A stretch of 5,900 bases of DNA from assembly GCA_002478145.1 (NCBI GenBank), contig DLMI01000174.1, positions 51,178-57,077 of the forward strand, given 5' to 3'. Below, piece after piece: positions 1 to 5,634 of the stretch. Both the position numbers and the translations under genes were made by a program. The DNA is from Acidobacteria bacterium UBA7540 (GTDB lineage Bacteria; Acidobacteriota; Terriglobia; UBA7540). The notes beneath the pieces are model-generated. The model was not told the origin of the DNA and made no database searches. It saw only the letters and a list, made by a program, of their open reading frames with translations. Position 1 is the stretch's first letter, and the number at the start of each line of letters is the position of its first letter.

Positions 1-1529
1 TCGATCGTTCCCGGCGGCTTTGAGGTAATGTCGAAGACGACGCGGTTTATTCCCTTCACCTCATTGACAATTCTGGTAGCCATCCTTTGCAGAAGCGCCG
101 GCGGAAGCTTCGCCCAGTCGGCGGTCATCCCGTCTTCTGACTCCACAGCTCGAATGGCGATGGTCGAGGCATAAGTTCGCGCGTCACCCATTACACCGAC
201 GCTTGAAACAGGCAGTAGAACAGCGAAAGCCTGCCACAAGCGCGTGGCCAGGCCGGCTGCTTCCACCTCTTCCCTCACAATGGCGTCAGCATTCCGGACC
301 ATTTCCAATCGCTCTTCCGTAACCTCACCTACGATCCGCACGGCCAACCCTGGGCCGGGGAATGGCTGCCGGTTCACCAGCCGTTCATCCAATCCCAATT
401 CCCGGCCCACGGCACGGACTTCGTCCTTGAAAAGTCCCCGTAGCGGTTCGATGAGCCGGAACTTCAAGTCCTGAGGCAATCCTCCCACGTTGTGATGGCT
501 TTTGATCGTAGCGGCAGGACCCTTGACCGAAACCGATTCGATCACGTCCGGGTAGAGCGTCCCCTGCACGAGGAACCGTATATCGCCAAGCCGGTGAGCT
601 TCGACTTCAAAGACGCGGATGAATTCCTCCCCGATGATCTTGCGCTTCTGCTCGGGGTCCGTAACCCCCCTGAGCCGGGTCAGGAAGCGGGATGAGGCAT
701 CCACCGTGCGGACATTCAAGTGGGCTTGCTCCCGAAGCATTGCTGCCACCTGTTCGAACTCCCCCTTCCGAAGCAGGCCATTATCGACGAACAAGCAGCT
801 CAGGCGGTCGCCGATGGCCTGTCCCACCAGCGTGGCGGCAACGGCAGAATCCACTCCCCCCGAAAGCGCGCACAGCGCCTGCCCGCCATTTACCTCCCTG
901 CGGACCCGCTCCACGGTCTCCTCGATGAAAGACCTGGGGAACCAGTTCGGCTGAATTCCGGCGACATCCTGTACAAAGCGTTTCAGGATTTCCGCGCCGT
1001 GTTCCGTGTGGCGGACTTCCGGATGGAACTCCACCGCGTAAATCCTCGCCGTCGGGTTCTCAATCACCGAAATGGCGTTCTCTGTCCTCCCGGTAATAGA
1101 GAACCCAGGCGGAACTTCCGCCACATGGTCGCCGTGGCTGTTCCAAACGCGCAGCGGCGACTCCAGGCCTTTCAGGAGTTTCGTGGATGGGTAAATCTCG
1201 AGCTGGGCGAACCCGTATTCCCGGCTCCGGGCGGGTTCCACCCGTCCGCCGAGCTTCTGGGAAATCCACTGCAACCCATAGCAAACACCGAGCACCGGGA
1301 TGTTCAACTTCAAGACCCGCTCGTCACAGACAGGAGCGGCAGGGTCGTAAACAGACGACGGGCCGCCGGAAAGCACCAAGGCCTGCGGGTTCATCCCGAG
1401 CAGCTCATCGAAAGGGATATGGCAGGGGACGATGAGCGCATAGACCTGCATCTCGCGGATGCGGCGAGCTATCAGTTGCGTATATTGAGAACCGAAATCG
1501 AGAACGACAACTGGACGAGGATGTTCCAT
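1..1529 (-). CDS. guaA: GMP synthase (glutamine-hydrolysing), 3' end cut by window edge
   Basis: Makes GMP from XMP, ATP and glutamine, the last step of guanine nucleotide synthesis in the cytoplasm. I translated the frame from ATG at 1529 to the left edge: 509 complete codons with no stop or frameshift, ending KPPGTI plus the first two bases (GA) of a Glu or Asp codon. Family members end in about GTIEWE, so only two or three codons and the stop are missing. The N-terminal class I glutamine amidotransferase domain (about 1-190) has the nucleophile Cys83 in GVCYGLQ and His169/Glu171 in FHPE. The ATP-pyrophosphatase P-loop SGGVDS is at 223-228. The C-terminal dimerisation domain has KSHHNVGGLP (343-352), RQPFPGPGLAVRIVGE (387-402) and SVGVMGD (443-449). 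An in-frame TAA seven codons upstream and the MEHPRPVVVLDFGSQ start fix the initiation site. No clear Shine-Dalgarno precedes it. The nearest upstream gene, leuS, is 322 bp away across repeat DNA. Confidence 0.97.
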   Translation of the reverse strand, partial: MEHPRPVVVLDFGSQYTQLIARRIREMQVYALIVPCHIPFDELLGMNPQALVLSGGPSSVYDPAAPVCDERVLKLNIPVLGVCYGLQWISQKLGGRVEPARSREYGFAQLEIYPSTKLLKGLESPLRVWNSHGDHVAEVPPGFSITGRTENAISVIENPTARIYAVEFHPEVRHTEHGAEILKRFVQDVAGIQPNWFPRSFIEETVERVRREVNGGQALCALSGGVDSAVAATLVGQAIGDRLSCLFVDNGLLRKGEFEQVAAMLREQAHLNVRTVDASSRFLTRLRGVTDPEQKRKIIGEEFIRVFEVEAHRLGDIRFLVQGTLYPDVIESVSVKGPAATIKSHHNVGGLPQDLKFRLIEPLRGLFKDEVRAVGRELGLDERLVNRQPFPGPGLAVRIVGEVTEERLEMVRNADAIVREEVEAAGLATRLWQAFAVLLPVSSVGVMGDARTYASTIAIRAVESEDGMTADWAKLPPALLQRMATRIVNEVKGINRVVFDITSKPPGTI

Positions 1530-1554
1530 TTGAATAGACGCTAATTAGCCGGAC

Positions 1555-1588
1555 AACGTAGCGCCGACCTCGCAGGGGCGGGGTCGGC
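1555..1588. repeat. GTAGCGC-headed imperfect palindrome upstream of guaA
   Basis: The arms GCCGACC (1563-1569) and GGTCGGC (1582-1588) are perfect 7-bp complements around a GC-rich 12-nt loop. The left 16 bases (AACGTAGCGCCGACCT, 1555-1570) match 15 of 16 bases at 4394-4409 upstream of leuS, so this is one member of a dispersed family. It lies 25 bp upstream of the guaA start codon and would be in the guaA leader if transcription starts further upstream. Any regulatory role is speculation. Confidence 0.7.
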
Positions 1589-1620
1589 ACGGCGGCCCGC
1601 CGCAACAAAGAACGAAGAAC

Positions 1621-1655
1621 AAGTCAAAAGGCAAAAGTCAAATGGCAAAATTCAG
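1621..1655. repeat. Degenerate heptamer tandem repeat, 5 units
   Basis: Five consecutive 7-bp units start at 1621, 1628, 1635, 1642 and 1649. They read AAGTCAA (1621 and 1635), AAGGCAA (1628), ATGGCAA (1642) and AATTCAG (1649). The period is exact while the unit drifts at positions 2-4. On the minus strand two units read TTGACTT, which resembles a -35 box, but I found no convincing -10 at the right spacing toward guaA. The tract lies between the palindrome near guaA and the hairpin at 1665-1688. Confidence 0.8.
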
Positions 1656-1664
1656 AAAGCCTAG

Positions 1665-1688
1665 CCCTCTCCCCCAAGGGGGAGAGGG
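1665..1688. repeat. 11-bp perfect hairpin, CCCTCTCCCCC / GGGGGAGAGGG
   Basis: The arms at 1665-1675 and 1678-1688 are perfect reverse complements separated by the two bases AA. The sequence is strongly strand-asymmetric (pyrimidine arm, purine arm). It sits downstream of leuS and upstream of guaA, so it could slow or end leuS read-through. There is no long T-run after it on the minus strand, so I call it a dispersed palindrome rather than a canonical terminator. Confidence 0.8.
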
Positions 1689-1709
1689 TGGCCCGCAAGA
1701 GCCTCGGGG

Positions 1710-1806
1710 TGTCATTCCGAGCGCAGCGAGGAATCTCGCCCTGCTCACCCTCGGTTCCCATCAACCCGGGCGCAGAGCCAGATTCCTCGCTGCGCTCGGA
1801 ATGACA
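1710..1806. repeat. Perfect 27-bp inverted repeat pair in the leuS-guaA gap
   Basis: The arm at 1710-1736 begins TGTCATTCCGAGCGCAG and ends GAATCT. The arm at 1780-1806 is its exact reverse complement over all 27 bases. The spacer is 43 bp (1737-1779) and codes for nothing I recognise. A divergent third copy of the arm lies at 4430-4462. On the minus strand the structure starts 45 bp after the leuS stop, so the transcript could fold into a very strong stem that attenuates read-through toward guaA. The arm resembles a dispersed repeat I recall from acidobacterial genomes. Confidence 0.85.
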
Positions 1807-1851
1807 TGCCCCTATCGCTGTACAGGCGATCTCCGAACACTCACTGTTCTT

Positions 1852-4359
1852 CTACCGTGCCACAATATTGATCAGCTTTTGTGGCACTATCACGACTTTG
1901 ACAATTTCCTTGCCCGTCAGGTGCTGGACCACCTTTTCTTCCGCCTGCGCCCTGGCGAGAATTTCTTCCTCGCCGGCACTGACCGCGACGCGAATTCGCG
2001 CCCGCAGTTTTCCGTTCACCTGCACGGGCATCTCCAGTTCATCCTCGGCAGCAAGTTCGCGGTCAAAGGAAGGCCAGGGAACGCGCAGCAGGGGCTGGGC
2101 GTGACCAAGCCCTTCCCAGAGCTCGTCGGCGATGTGCGGCGCAAAGAGCGAAAGCATCATGACCAGAAGTTCCAATACGGCCTTGTGCACTTCCGGGCGG
2201 ACCTTGCCCGCCTCCACCGCTCCTTGCAGCTCAGCCAGCTCATTGACCAATTCCATGCACAGGGCAACGTCCGTGTTGAAATGCCAGCGGCCTTCCATGT
2301 CTTCCGTGACGTGCCGAAGAGTCTGGTGCGCCTTGCGAAGTACGCCACGCTCCTGGGGCGTAAATTGACCCTGTAGGTCTCCGTCATTGGACAGCGCCTG
2401 CACACGCCGGAGATTGTCCGCATGCTTTGAAACCAGCCGGTAGACCTTCGCCAAGAAGCGCGCGGCGCCTTCAATTCCGGCGTCGCTCCACTCCAGGTCT
2501 TTCTCCGGAGGGGCTGCGAAAAGCATATAGAGCCGCACTGTGTCCGCGCCGTACTTGGCGCACATTTCCGTGGGGTCCACGACGTTGCCCTTCGACTTGG
2601 ACATCTTTGCCCCATCTTTGATCACCATGCCCTGGGTGAAGAGGCGCGCCACCGGCTCCGAGAATTCCACCAAGCCGATGTCCCGCATCACCTTGGTGAA
2701 GAAGCGCATGTAGATCAGGTGCAGGATGGCATGCTCGATTCCGCCGATGTACTGGTCCACCGGGAACCAGTATTTGACCACCTCTTTATCGACCGGGGCG
2801 GTGGAGATCTGGGGCGCGGTGTAACGGTAAAAGTACCAGGATGAGTCTACGAACGTATCCATCGTATCCGTCTCGCGGCGCGCGCCTCCCGAGCACTTGG
2901 GACACGTCGTGTTGACAAACTCGGGAACGTCAGCGAGCGGCGAGCGGCCCTGGCCGGTTAATTTGACGTTCGACGGCAGCACCACCGGCAAGTCTTCCTC
3001 CGCCACAGGGACAACCCCGCATTGGTCGCAATAAATAACCGGAATGGGCGTGCCCCAATACCGCTGGCGCGAGATCCCCCAGTCCTTCAGACGGTATTGG
3101 ACGGTAAGTCTCCCAAAGCCCTTTTCCTCCGCGTCCTGGGTCATGCGCAGGATGGCCTGGGTCGAAGAGAAGTTGCTGTAATCGCCCGAGTTCACCAGTC
3201 TCCCGTACTCAACATAAGCCTCTTTGGGCATGGATGAGGGCGCGTGCCCACTTGAATCTTCGGGAACGATGACCGTGCGAATGGGCAGCCCGAACATCGA
3301 GCAAAACTCGAAATCCCGCTGGTCGTGGGCTGGCACTGCCATGACCGCCCCCGTCCCGTACTCCATCAAGACGAAGTTGGCAACCCAGATGGGAACTGTC
3401 TCCCCGCTGAACGGGTTCCGCGCTCCGAATCCAGTATCAACCCCAAGCTTTTCCAGATTCACTTCCACGCGCGCACGCACGGCGGAGGCTTTAATCCGCT
3501 CCACCTCCTGGCGCAGTTTCTCCGGCGAGTTCGAGCCGGCGACGAGTTTCTCCACCAGGGGATGCTCAGGGGCCAGGAAAACTGCCGTGCACCCGAAAAT
3601 CGTGTCCACGCGCGTAGTAAACACGGGCAGAGGCTCTCCCAGTTCAACAACACCGAAGTCCACTTCCGTCCCCAGCGATTTGCCAATCCAGTTCTGCTGC
3701 ATGGCCAAAACCCGTTCGGGCCAGCGCACAAGCTCTTTCATGTCTCCGAGGAGTTGCTCGGCGTACGCGGTTGTTTTCCAGAACCACTGCTCGAGCTCGC
3801 GCTCGACCACGAGCGTGTCCTCATGCCGCCAGCAACGGCCGTTCACCACTTGCTCGTTCGCCAGCACCGTTTCGCACTGCGGACACCAGTTCACCCGGCT
3901 CTTCTTGCGGTACGCCAGGCCTCGCTCATACATCTTGAGGAAGAACCACTGGTTCCAACGGTAATACTCGGGCAGACAGGTGGCAATCTCACGCCGCCAG
4001 TCGTAACTTACGCCCAACCGTTTCAATTGGCCCCGCATCCGGTCGATATAGCTGAAGGTAAATTCCGAGGGATGGCGCTGCTGCTGGATGGCAGCGTTCT
4101 CGGCAGGCAGTCCGAAGGCGTCCCACCCGATGGGATGGAGCACGTTGTAGCCTTTCATCCACATATAACGGGCCAGCGCATCGCCAATGGAATAGTTGCG
4201 CACGTGCCCCATGTGGATGTCACCCGAGGGGTAAGGCAGCATCTCGAGCACGTAATACTTCTCTCGGTCGGGAGCTGCCTCAGCCTCGAAGAGCTTTGCG
4301 TCTTCCCAGGACTTCTGCCACTTTGCTTCGATTTGTTGAGGGTCGTAATTGGAGTCCAT
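1852..4359 (-). CDS. leuS: Leucyl-tRNA synthetase
   Basis: Charges tRNA-Leu with leucine using ATP, in the cytoplasm; essential for translation. The 835-residue protein is within the usual bacterial size. It is a class Ia synthetase. The HIGH motif appears as HMGH at 49-52 in LPYPSGDIHMGHVRNYSIGD, and KMSKS at 585-589. The CP1 editing insertion (about 223-420) carries the threonine-rich motif TTRVDTIFGCT (248-258, with Val where many homologues have Pro) and GTGAVMAVPAHDQRD (335-349). Zinc-type cysteine pairs appear at 159/162 (CPQC), 444/447 (CDQC) and 486/489 (CPKC). The leucine-specific region ETDTMDTFVDSSWYF (496-510), the anticodon-binding helical domain and the C-terminal domain follow. 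The start MDSNYDPQQIEAKWQ fits the family N-terminus, and the stop is TAG. The upstream leader is a heptamer repeat with no clear Shine-Dalgarno. Apparently complete and functional, with post-transfer editing retained. Confidence 0.98.
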   Translation of the reverse strand: MDSNYDPQQIEAKWQKSWEDAKLFEAEAAPDREKYYVLEMLPYPSGDIHMGHVRNYSIGDALARYMWMKGYNVLHPIGWDAFGLPAENAAIQQQRHPSEFTFSYIDRMRGQLKRLGVSYDWRREIATCLPEYYRWNQWFFLKMYERGLAYRKKSRVNWCPQCETVLANEQVVNGRCWRHEDTLVVERELEQWFWKTTAYAEQLLGDMKELVRWPERVLAMQQNWIGKSLGTEVDFGVVELGEPLPVFTTRVDTIFGCTAVFLAPEHPLVEKLVAGSNSPEKLRQEVERIKASAVRARVEVNLEKLGVDTGFGARNPFSGETVPIWVANFVLMEYGTGAVMAVPAHDQRDFEFCSMFGLPIRTVIVPEDSSGHAPSSMPKEAYVEYGRLVNSGDYSNFSSTQAILRMTQDAEEKGFGRLTVQYRLKDWGISRQRYWGTPIPVIYCDQCGVVPVAEEDLPVVLPSNVKLTGQGRSPLADVPEFVNTTCPKCSGGARRETDTMDTFVDSSWYFYRYTAPQISTAPVDKEVVKYWFPVDQYIGGIEHAILHLIYMRFFTKVMRDIGLVEFSEPVARLFTQGMVIKDGAKMSKSKGNVVDPTEMCAKYGADTVRLYMLFAAPPEKDLEWSDAGIEGAARFLAKVYRLVSKHADNLRRVQALSNDGDLQGQFTPQERGVLRKAHQTLRHVTEDMEGRWHFNTDVALCMELVNELAELQGAVEAGKVRPEVHKAVLELLVMMLSLFAPHIADELWEGLGHAQPLLRVPWPSFDRELAAEDELEMPVQVNGKLRARIRVAVSAGEEEILARAQAEEKVVQHLTGKEIVKVVIVPQKLINIVAR

Positions 4360-4365
4360 AAGAAC

Positions 4366-4393
4366 AGTCTAGAGTCTAGGGTCGAAAGTCGAA
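4366..4393. repeat. Degenerate heptamer tandem repeat, 4 units, in the leuS leader
   Basis: The units are AGTCTAG at 4366 and 4373, GGTCGAA at 4380 and AGTCGAA at 4387. The period is exactly 7 bp. The tract begins 7 bp upstream of the leuS ATG (4357-4359), so it occupies the place where the ribosome binding site should be. On the minus strand the leader reads CTCTAGACTGTTCTT before ATG, with no purine-rich anti-16S match. Confidence 0.8.
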
Positions 4394-4419
4394 AACGTAG
4401 CGCCGCCCTTTAGGGCGGC
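4394..4419. repeat. GTAGCGC-headed palindrome upstream of leuS
   Basis: GCCGCCCT (4402-4409) and AGGGCGGC (4412-4419) form a perfect 8-bp stem with a 2-nt loop. The flank AACGTAGCGCCGCCCT (4394-4409) matches the copy upstream of guaA at 15 of 16 bases. It abuts the heptamer tract directly. Both family members lie just upstream of a start codon in the same orientation relative to the gene. Confidence 0.75.
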
Positions 4420-4429
4420 ACTCACCAGT

Positions 4430-4462
4430 GTCATTCCGATCCCGCCCTGCGGGAGAGGAATC
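4430..4462. repeat. Variant copy of the TCATTCC...GGAATCT repeat
   Basis: The ends GTGTCATTCCGA and GAGGAATCTCGC match the arm at 1710-1736 and its flanks. The centre is replaced by a hairpin, TCCCGC-CCT-GCGGGA (4440-4454), nested inside the outer ATTCC (4433-4437) / GGAAT (4457-4461) pairing. It is therefore a self-contained palindrome, whereas the copies at 1710 and 1780 face each other as a pair. Confidence 0.75.
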
Positions 4463-4498
4463 TCGCTCTGATTGTTTCTTCCACCTAACTCAGCAAGT

Positions 4499-4594
4499 GT
4501 AGCGCAGGCCTGCTTTCCCGCGCCTGCGGGATCTGCGGTTCTTGGGCGACAACCACCGAAAAGCCGCAGACCCTGAAAACCGGGTCTGCGCTAC
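4499..4594. repeat. Nested inverted-repeat cluster between nfo and leuS
   Basis: The outer arms GTAGCGCAG (4499-4507) and CTGCGCTAC (4586-4594) are perfect complements. Inside lie the perfect palindrome GCAGGCCTGC (4504-4513), the hairpin TCCCGCGCCTGCGGGA (4516-4531), the pair TCTGCGG (4532-4538) / CCGCAGA (4564-4570), and the 9-bp stem at 4565-4573 / 4582-4590. The arms overlap, so alternative foldings compete. The right outer arm contains the nfo stop codon (4591-4593). No reading frame of interest lies inside. Confidence 0.75.
4558..4590 (-). terminator. Possible intrinsic terminator of nfo
   Basis: Directly after the nfo TAG, the minus strand folds CGCAGACCC, an 8-nt loop GGTTTTCA, then GGGTCTGCG, followed by GCTTTTC. 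The 9-bp GC-rich stem with a short T-rich tail resembles a rho-independent terminator. The T-run is only four bases and starts two bases after the stem, and the hairpin is part of a dispersed repeat, so the function is uncertain. Confidence 0.35.
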
Positions 4595-5466
4595 CTCGCT
4601 GACCGCTGAGGGCTGACGGCTTTTGTTCCCGCTAGTTTCCGCATCATGCGCAGATTCCGCTTGTCGTCTCCGGGCCGGTCAATCGGCGTCTCACAAATGA
4701 ATGGAATCGCCCTGAGCTTCGGGTGACAAACGATCCGGCGGAAACCCTCCTTCCCGATCTGGCCTTTCCCAATGTGCTCGTGCCGGTCGGCATGGGAGCC
4801 AAAGCCCGTCTTCGAGTCATTGGCGTGAATCACCCGCAGGTTCCTAAGGCCCACCGTCGAGTCAAGGCTTTTCACCGTCTGGGCAAGGCCAGCCTGAGTG
4901 TGAACCGCGTAGCCAGCTTCGAAACTGTGCGCCGTATCCATGCAGACGCCCATGGGCAAGTCCTTTTCGACCCCGGCCAGGATTTCCGCCACCTCTTCAA
5001 ACGTCCGTCCGATCGCCGAGCCTTGCCCCGCCGTGTTTTCAATCAGAATCCGCAGCCCGTCGAGCTTCAGGCCGTTCGCTGCTTGCCGCACGGAATCAAT
5101 GCACGTTCTGATTCCTTGCGTCGCGGTGCTGTCTTTGGCGCTTCCGGGATGTGTAACCAGATAATCCGCGCCCAGTGCAACCGCCCGCTCAAGCTCTTTG
5201 CGGAAGGCCGCAATCGATCTCTCCCTGAGGAAGGAGTCCGCCGACGCCAGGTTGATCAGGTAGTTGTCATGAATCACCAGTGGCGACAGGCCGTAAGCGG
5301 CACGAGCTTCACGGAATCGCTCGCACTCCTCAGGCGTGGGGTCCTGCGCTCTCCATCCACGGGGGTTGGCGGAGAACATCTGAAAGGTGTCACAACCGAT
5401 CTTCTTGGCGTGATGCGCCGCGTTCTCCAGCGCCCCGGCGATCGAAGTGTGAACACCCACTCTCAC
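4591..5466 (-). CDS. nfo: Endonuclease IV (AP endonuclease, deoxyribonuclease IV)
   Basis: Cuts DNA 5' of abasic sites and removes 3'-blocking groups in base excision repair. The 291-residue protein is close to the usual 280-285 plus a short tail. It is an AP endonuclease family 2 TIM barrel with a three-zinc site, and all expected ligands are visible: His66 (VIHDNYLINLA), His106 (THPG), Glu143 (IENTAGQG), Asp177 and His180 (CMDTAHSF), His214 (IHANDSK), Asp227 and His229 (HADRHEHIGKG) and Glu259 (ICETP). The spacing tracks the E. coli enzyme with an offset of two or three residues. The start is GTG at 5466: MRVGVHTSIAGAL fits the family N-terminus, an in-frame TAG lies close upstream, and GGAG sits 8 bases before the GTG. 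The last seven or so residues (about SPQRSAR) and the TAG stop are encoded by a heptamer tract and a palindrome arm, so the tail is probably not conserved. Confidence 0.96.
   Translation of the reverse strand: MRVGVHTSIAGALENAAHHAKKIGCDTFQMFSANPRGWRAQDPTPEECERFREARAAYGLSPLVIHDNYLINLASADSFLRERSIAAFRKELERAVALGADYLVTHPGSAKDSTATQGIRTCIDSVRQAANGLKLDGLRILIENTAGQGSAIGRTFEEVAEILAGVEKDLPMGVCMDTAHSFEAGYAVHTQAGLAQTVKSLDSTVGLRNLRVIHANDSKTGFGSHADRHEHIGKGQIGKEGFRRIVCHPKLRAIPFICETPIDRPGDDKRNLRMMRKLAGTKAVSPQRSAR
4598..4618. repeat. Heptamer tandem repeat, 3 units, inside the nfo 3' end
   Basis: The units are GCTGACC (4598), GCTGAGG (4605) and GCTGACG (4612), the last followed by GC. The period is exactly 7 bp. 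On the minus strand the tract encodes the final residues of endonuclease IV, starting a few codons after the NLRMMRKLAG motif where many homologues end. Because 7 is not a multiple of 3, each unit is read in a different frame and the protein shows no repeat. Confidence 0.7.
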
Positions 5467-5474
5467 GCGAATGT

Positions 5475-5478
5475 CTCC
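5475..5478 (-). promoter_or_regulatory. Shine-Dalgarno of nfo
   Basis: GGAG on the minus strand, 8 bases before the GTG start at 5466. It decides between this GTG and a second in-frame GTG two codons later. It is the only clear ribosome binding site among the three genes. Confidence 0.6.
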
Positions 5479-5494
5479 AAGGGTCTAATTCCTC

Positions 5495-5524
5495 ATGTTA
5501 ACAGAGCCGTTCCAAGGGGGTCAA
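5495..5524 (-). promoter_or_regulatory. Putative sigma-70-type promoter of nfo
   Basis: The -35 box TTGACC (5524-5519, 5 of 6 consensus) and the -10 box TAACAT (5500-5495, 4 of 6) are separated by 18 bp. A TG one base before the -10 gives the extended -10 form TGTTAACAT. A start about 7 bp downstream of the -10 would leave a leader of roughly 20 nt carrying the GGAG. This is sequence matching only. Confidence 0.45.
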
Positions 5525-5543
5525 ATTTCACGAGCGGGCAAGG

Positions 5544-5585
5544 GCAATTCTGAATTGTGAATGGTGAATGGTGAATTCTGAATTC
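5544..5585. repeat. Degenerate heptamer tandem repeat, about 6 units, upstream of nfo
   Basis: TGAATTG (5551), TGAATGG (5558 and 5565) and TGAATTC (5572 and 5579) follow a more degenerate GCAATTC (5544). The phase is exactly 7 bp. The tract lies 20 bp upstream of the putative nfo -35 box, so the promoter itself is spared. Confidence 0.85.
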
Positions 5586-5634
5586 GCCCATCCTCTGCCG
5601 TTTGCCTGCTGGTCATAGCTCTTCCCGTCCATAA

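Noticed and set aside
1530..1851. Purine riboswitch upstream of guaA
   Set aside because: I could not find the conserved three-way junction elements; the structure here is explained by dispersed palindromes.
3325..4413. Long plus-strand open frame antisense to leuS
   Set aside because: It lies opposite a confidently identified gene, its translation resembles no family, and it is explained by GC-rich codon structure on the other strand. The same applies to the plus-strand frames at 720-1544 (antisense guaA), 1642-2376 (repeats plus the leuS 3' end), 3224-3964 and 4723-5553.
4460..4500. leuS promoter on the minus strand (TTGCTG followed by a -10-like AATCAG)
   Set aside because: The -10 match is poor and the region lies within repeats; not better than chance.
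4360..4590. T-box or other leucine-responsive leader for leuS
   Set aside because: No T-box consensus and no leucine-codon leader peptide are visible, and the gap is occupied by repeats.
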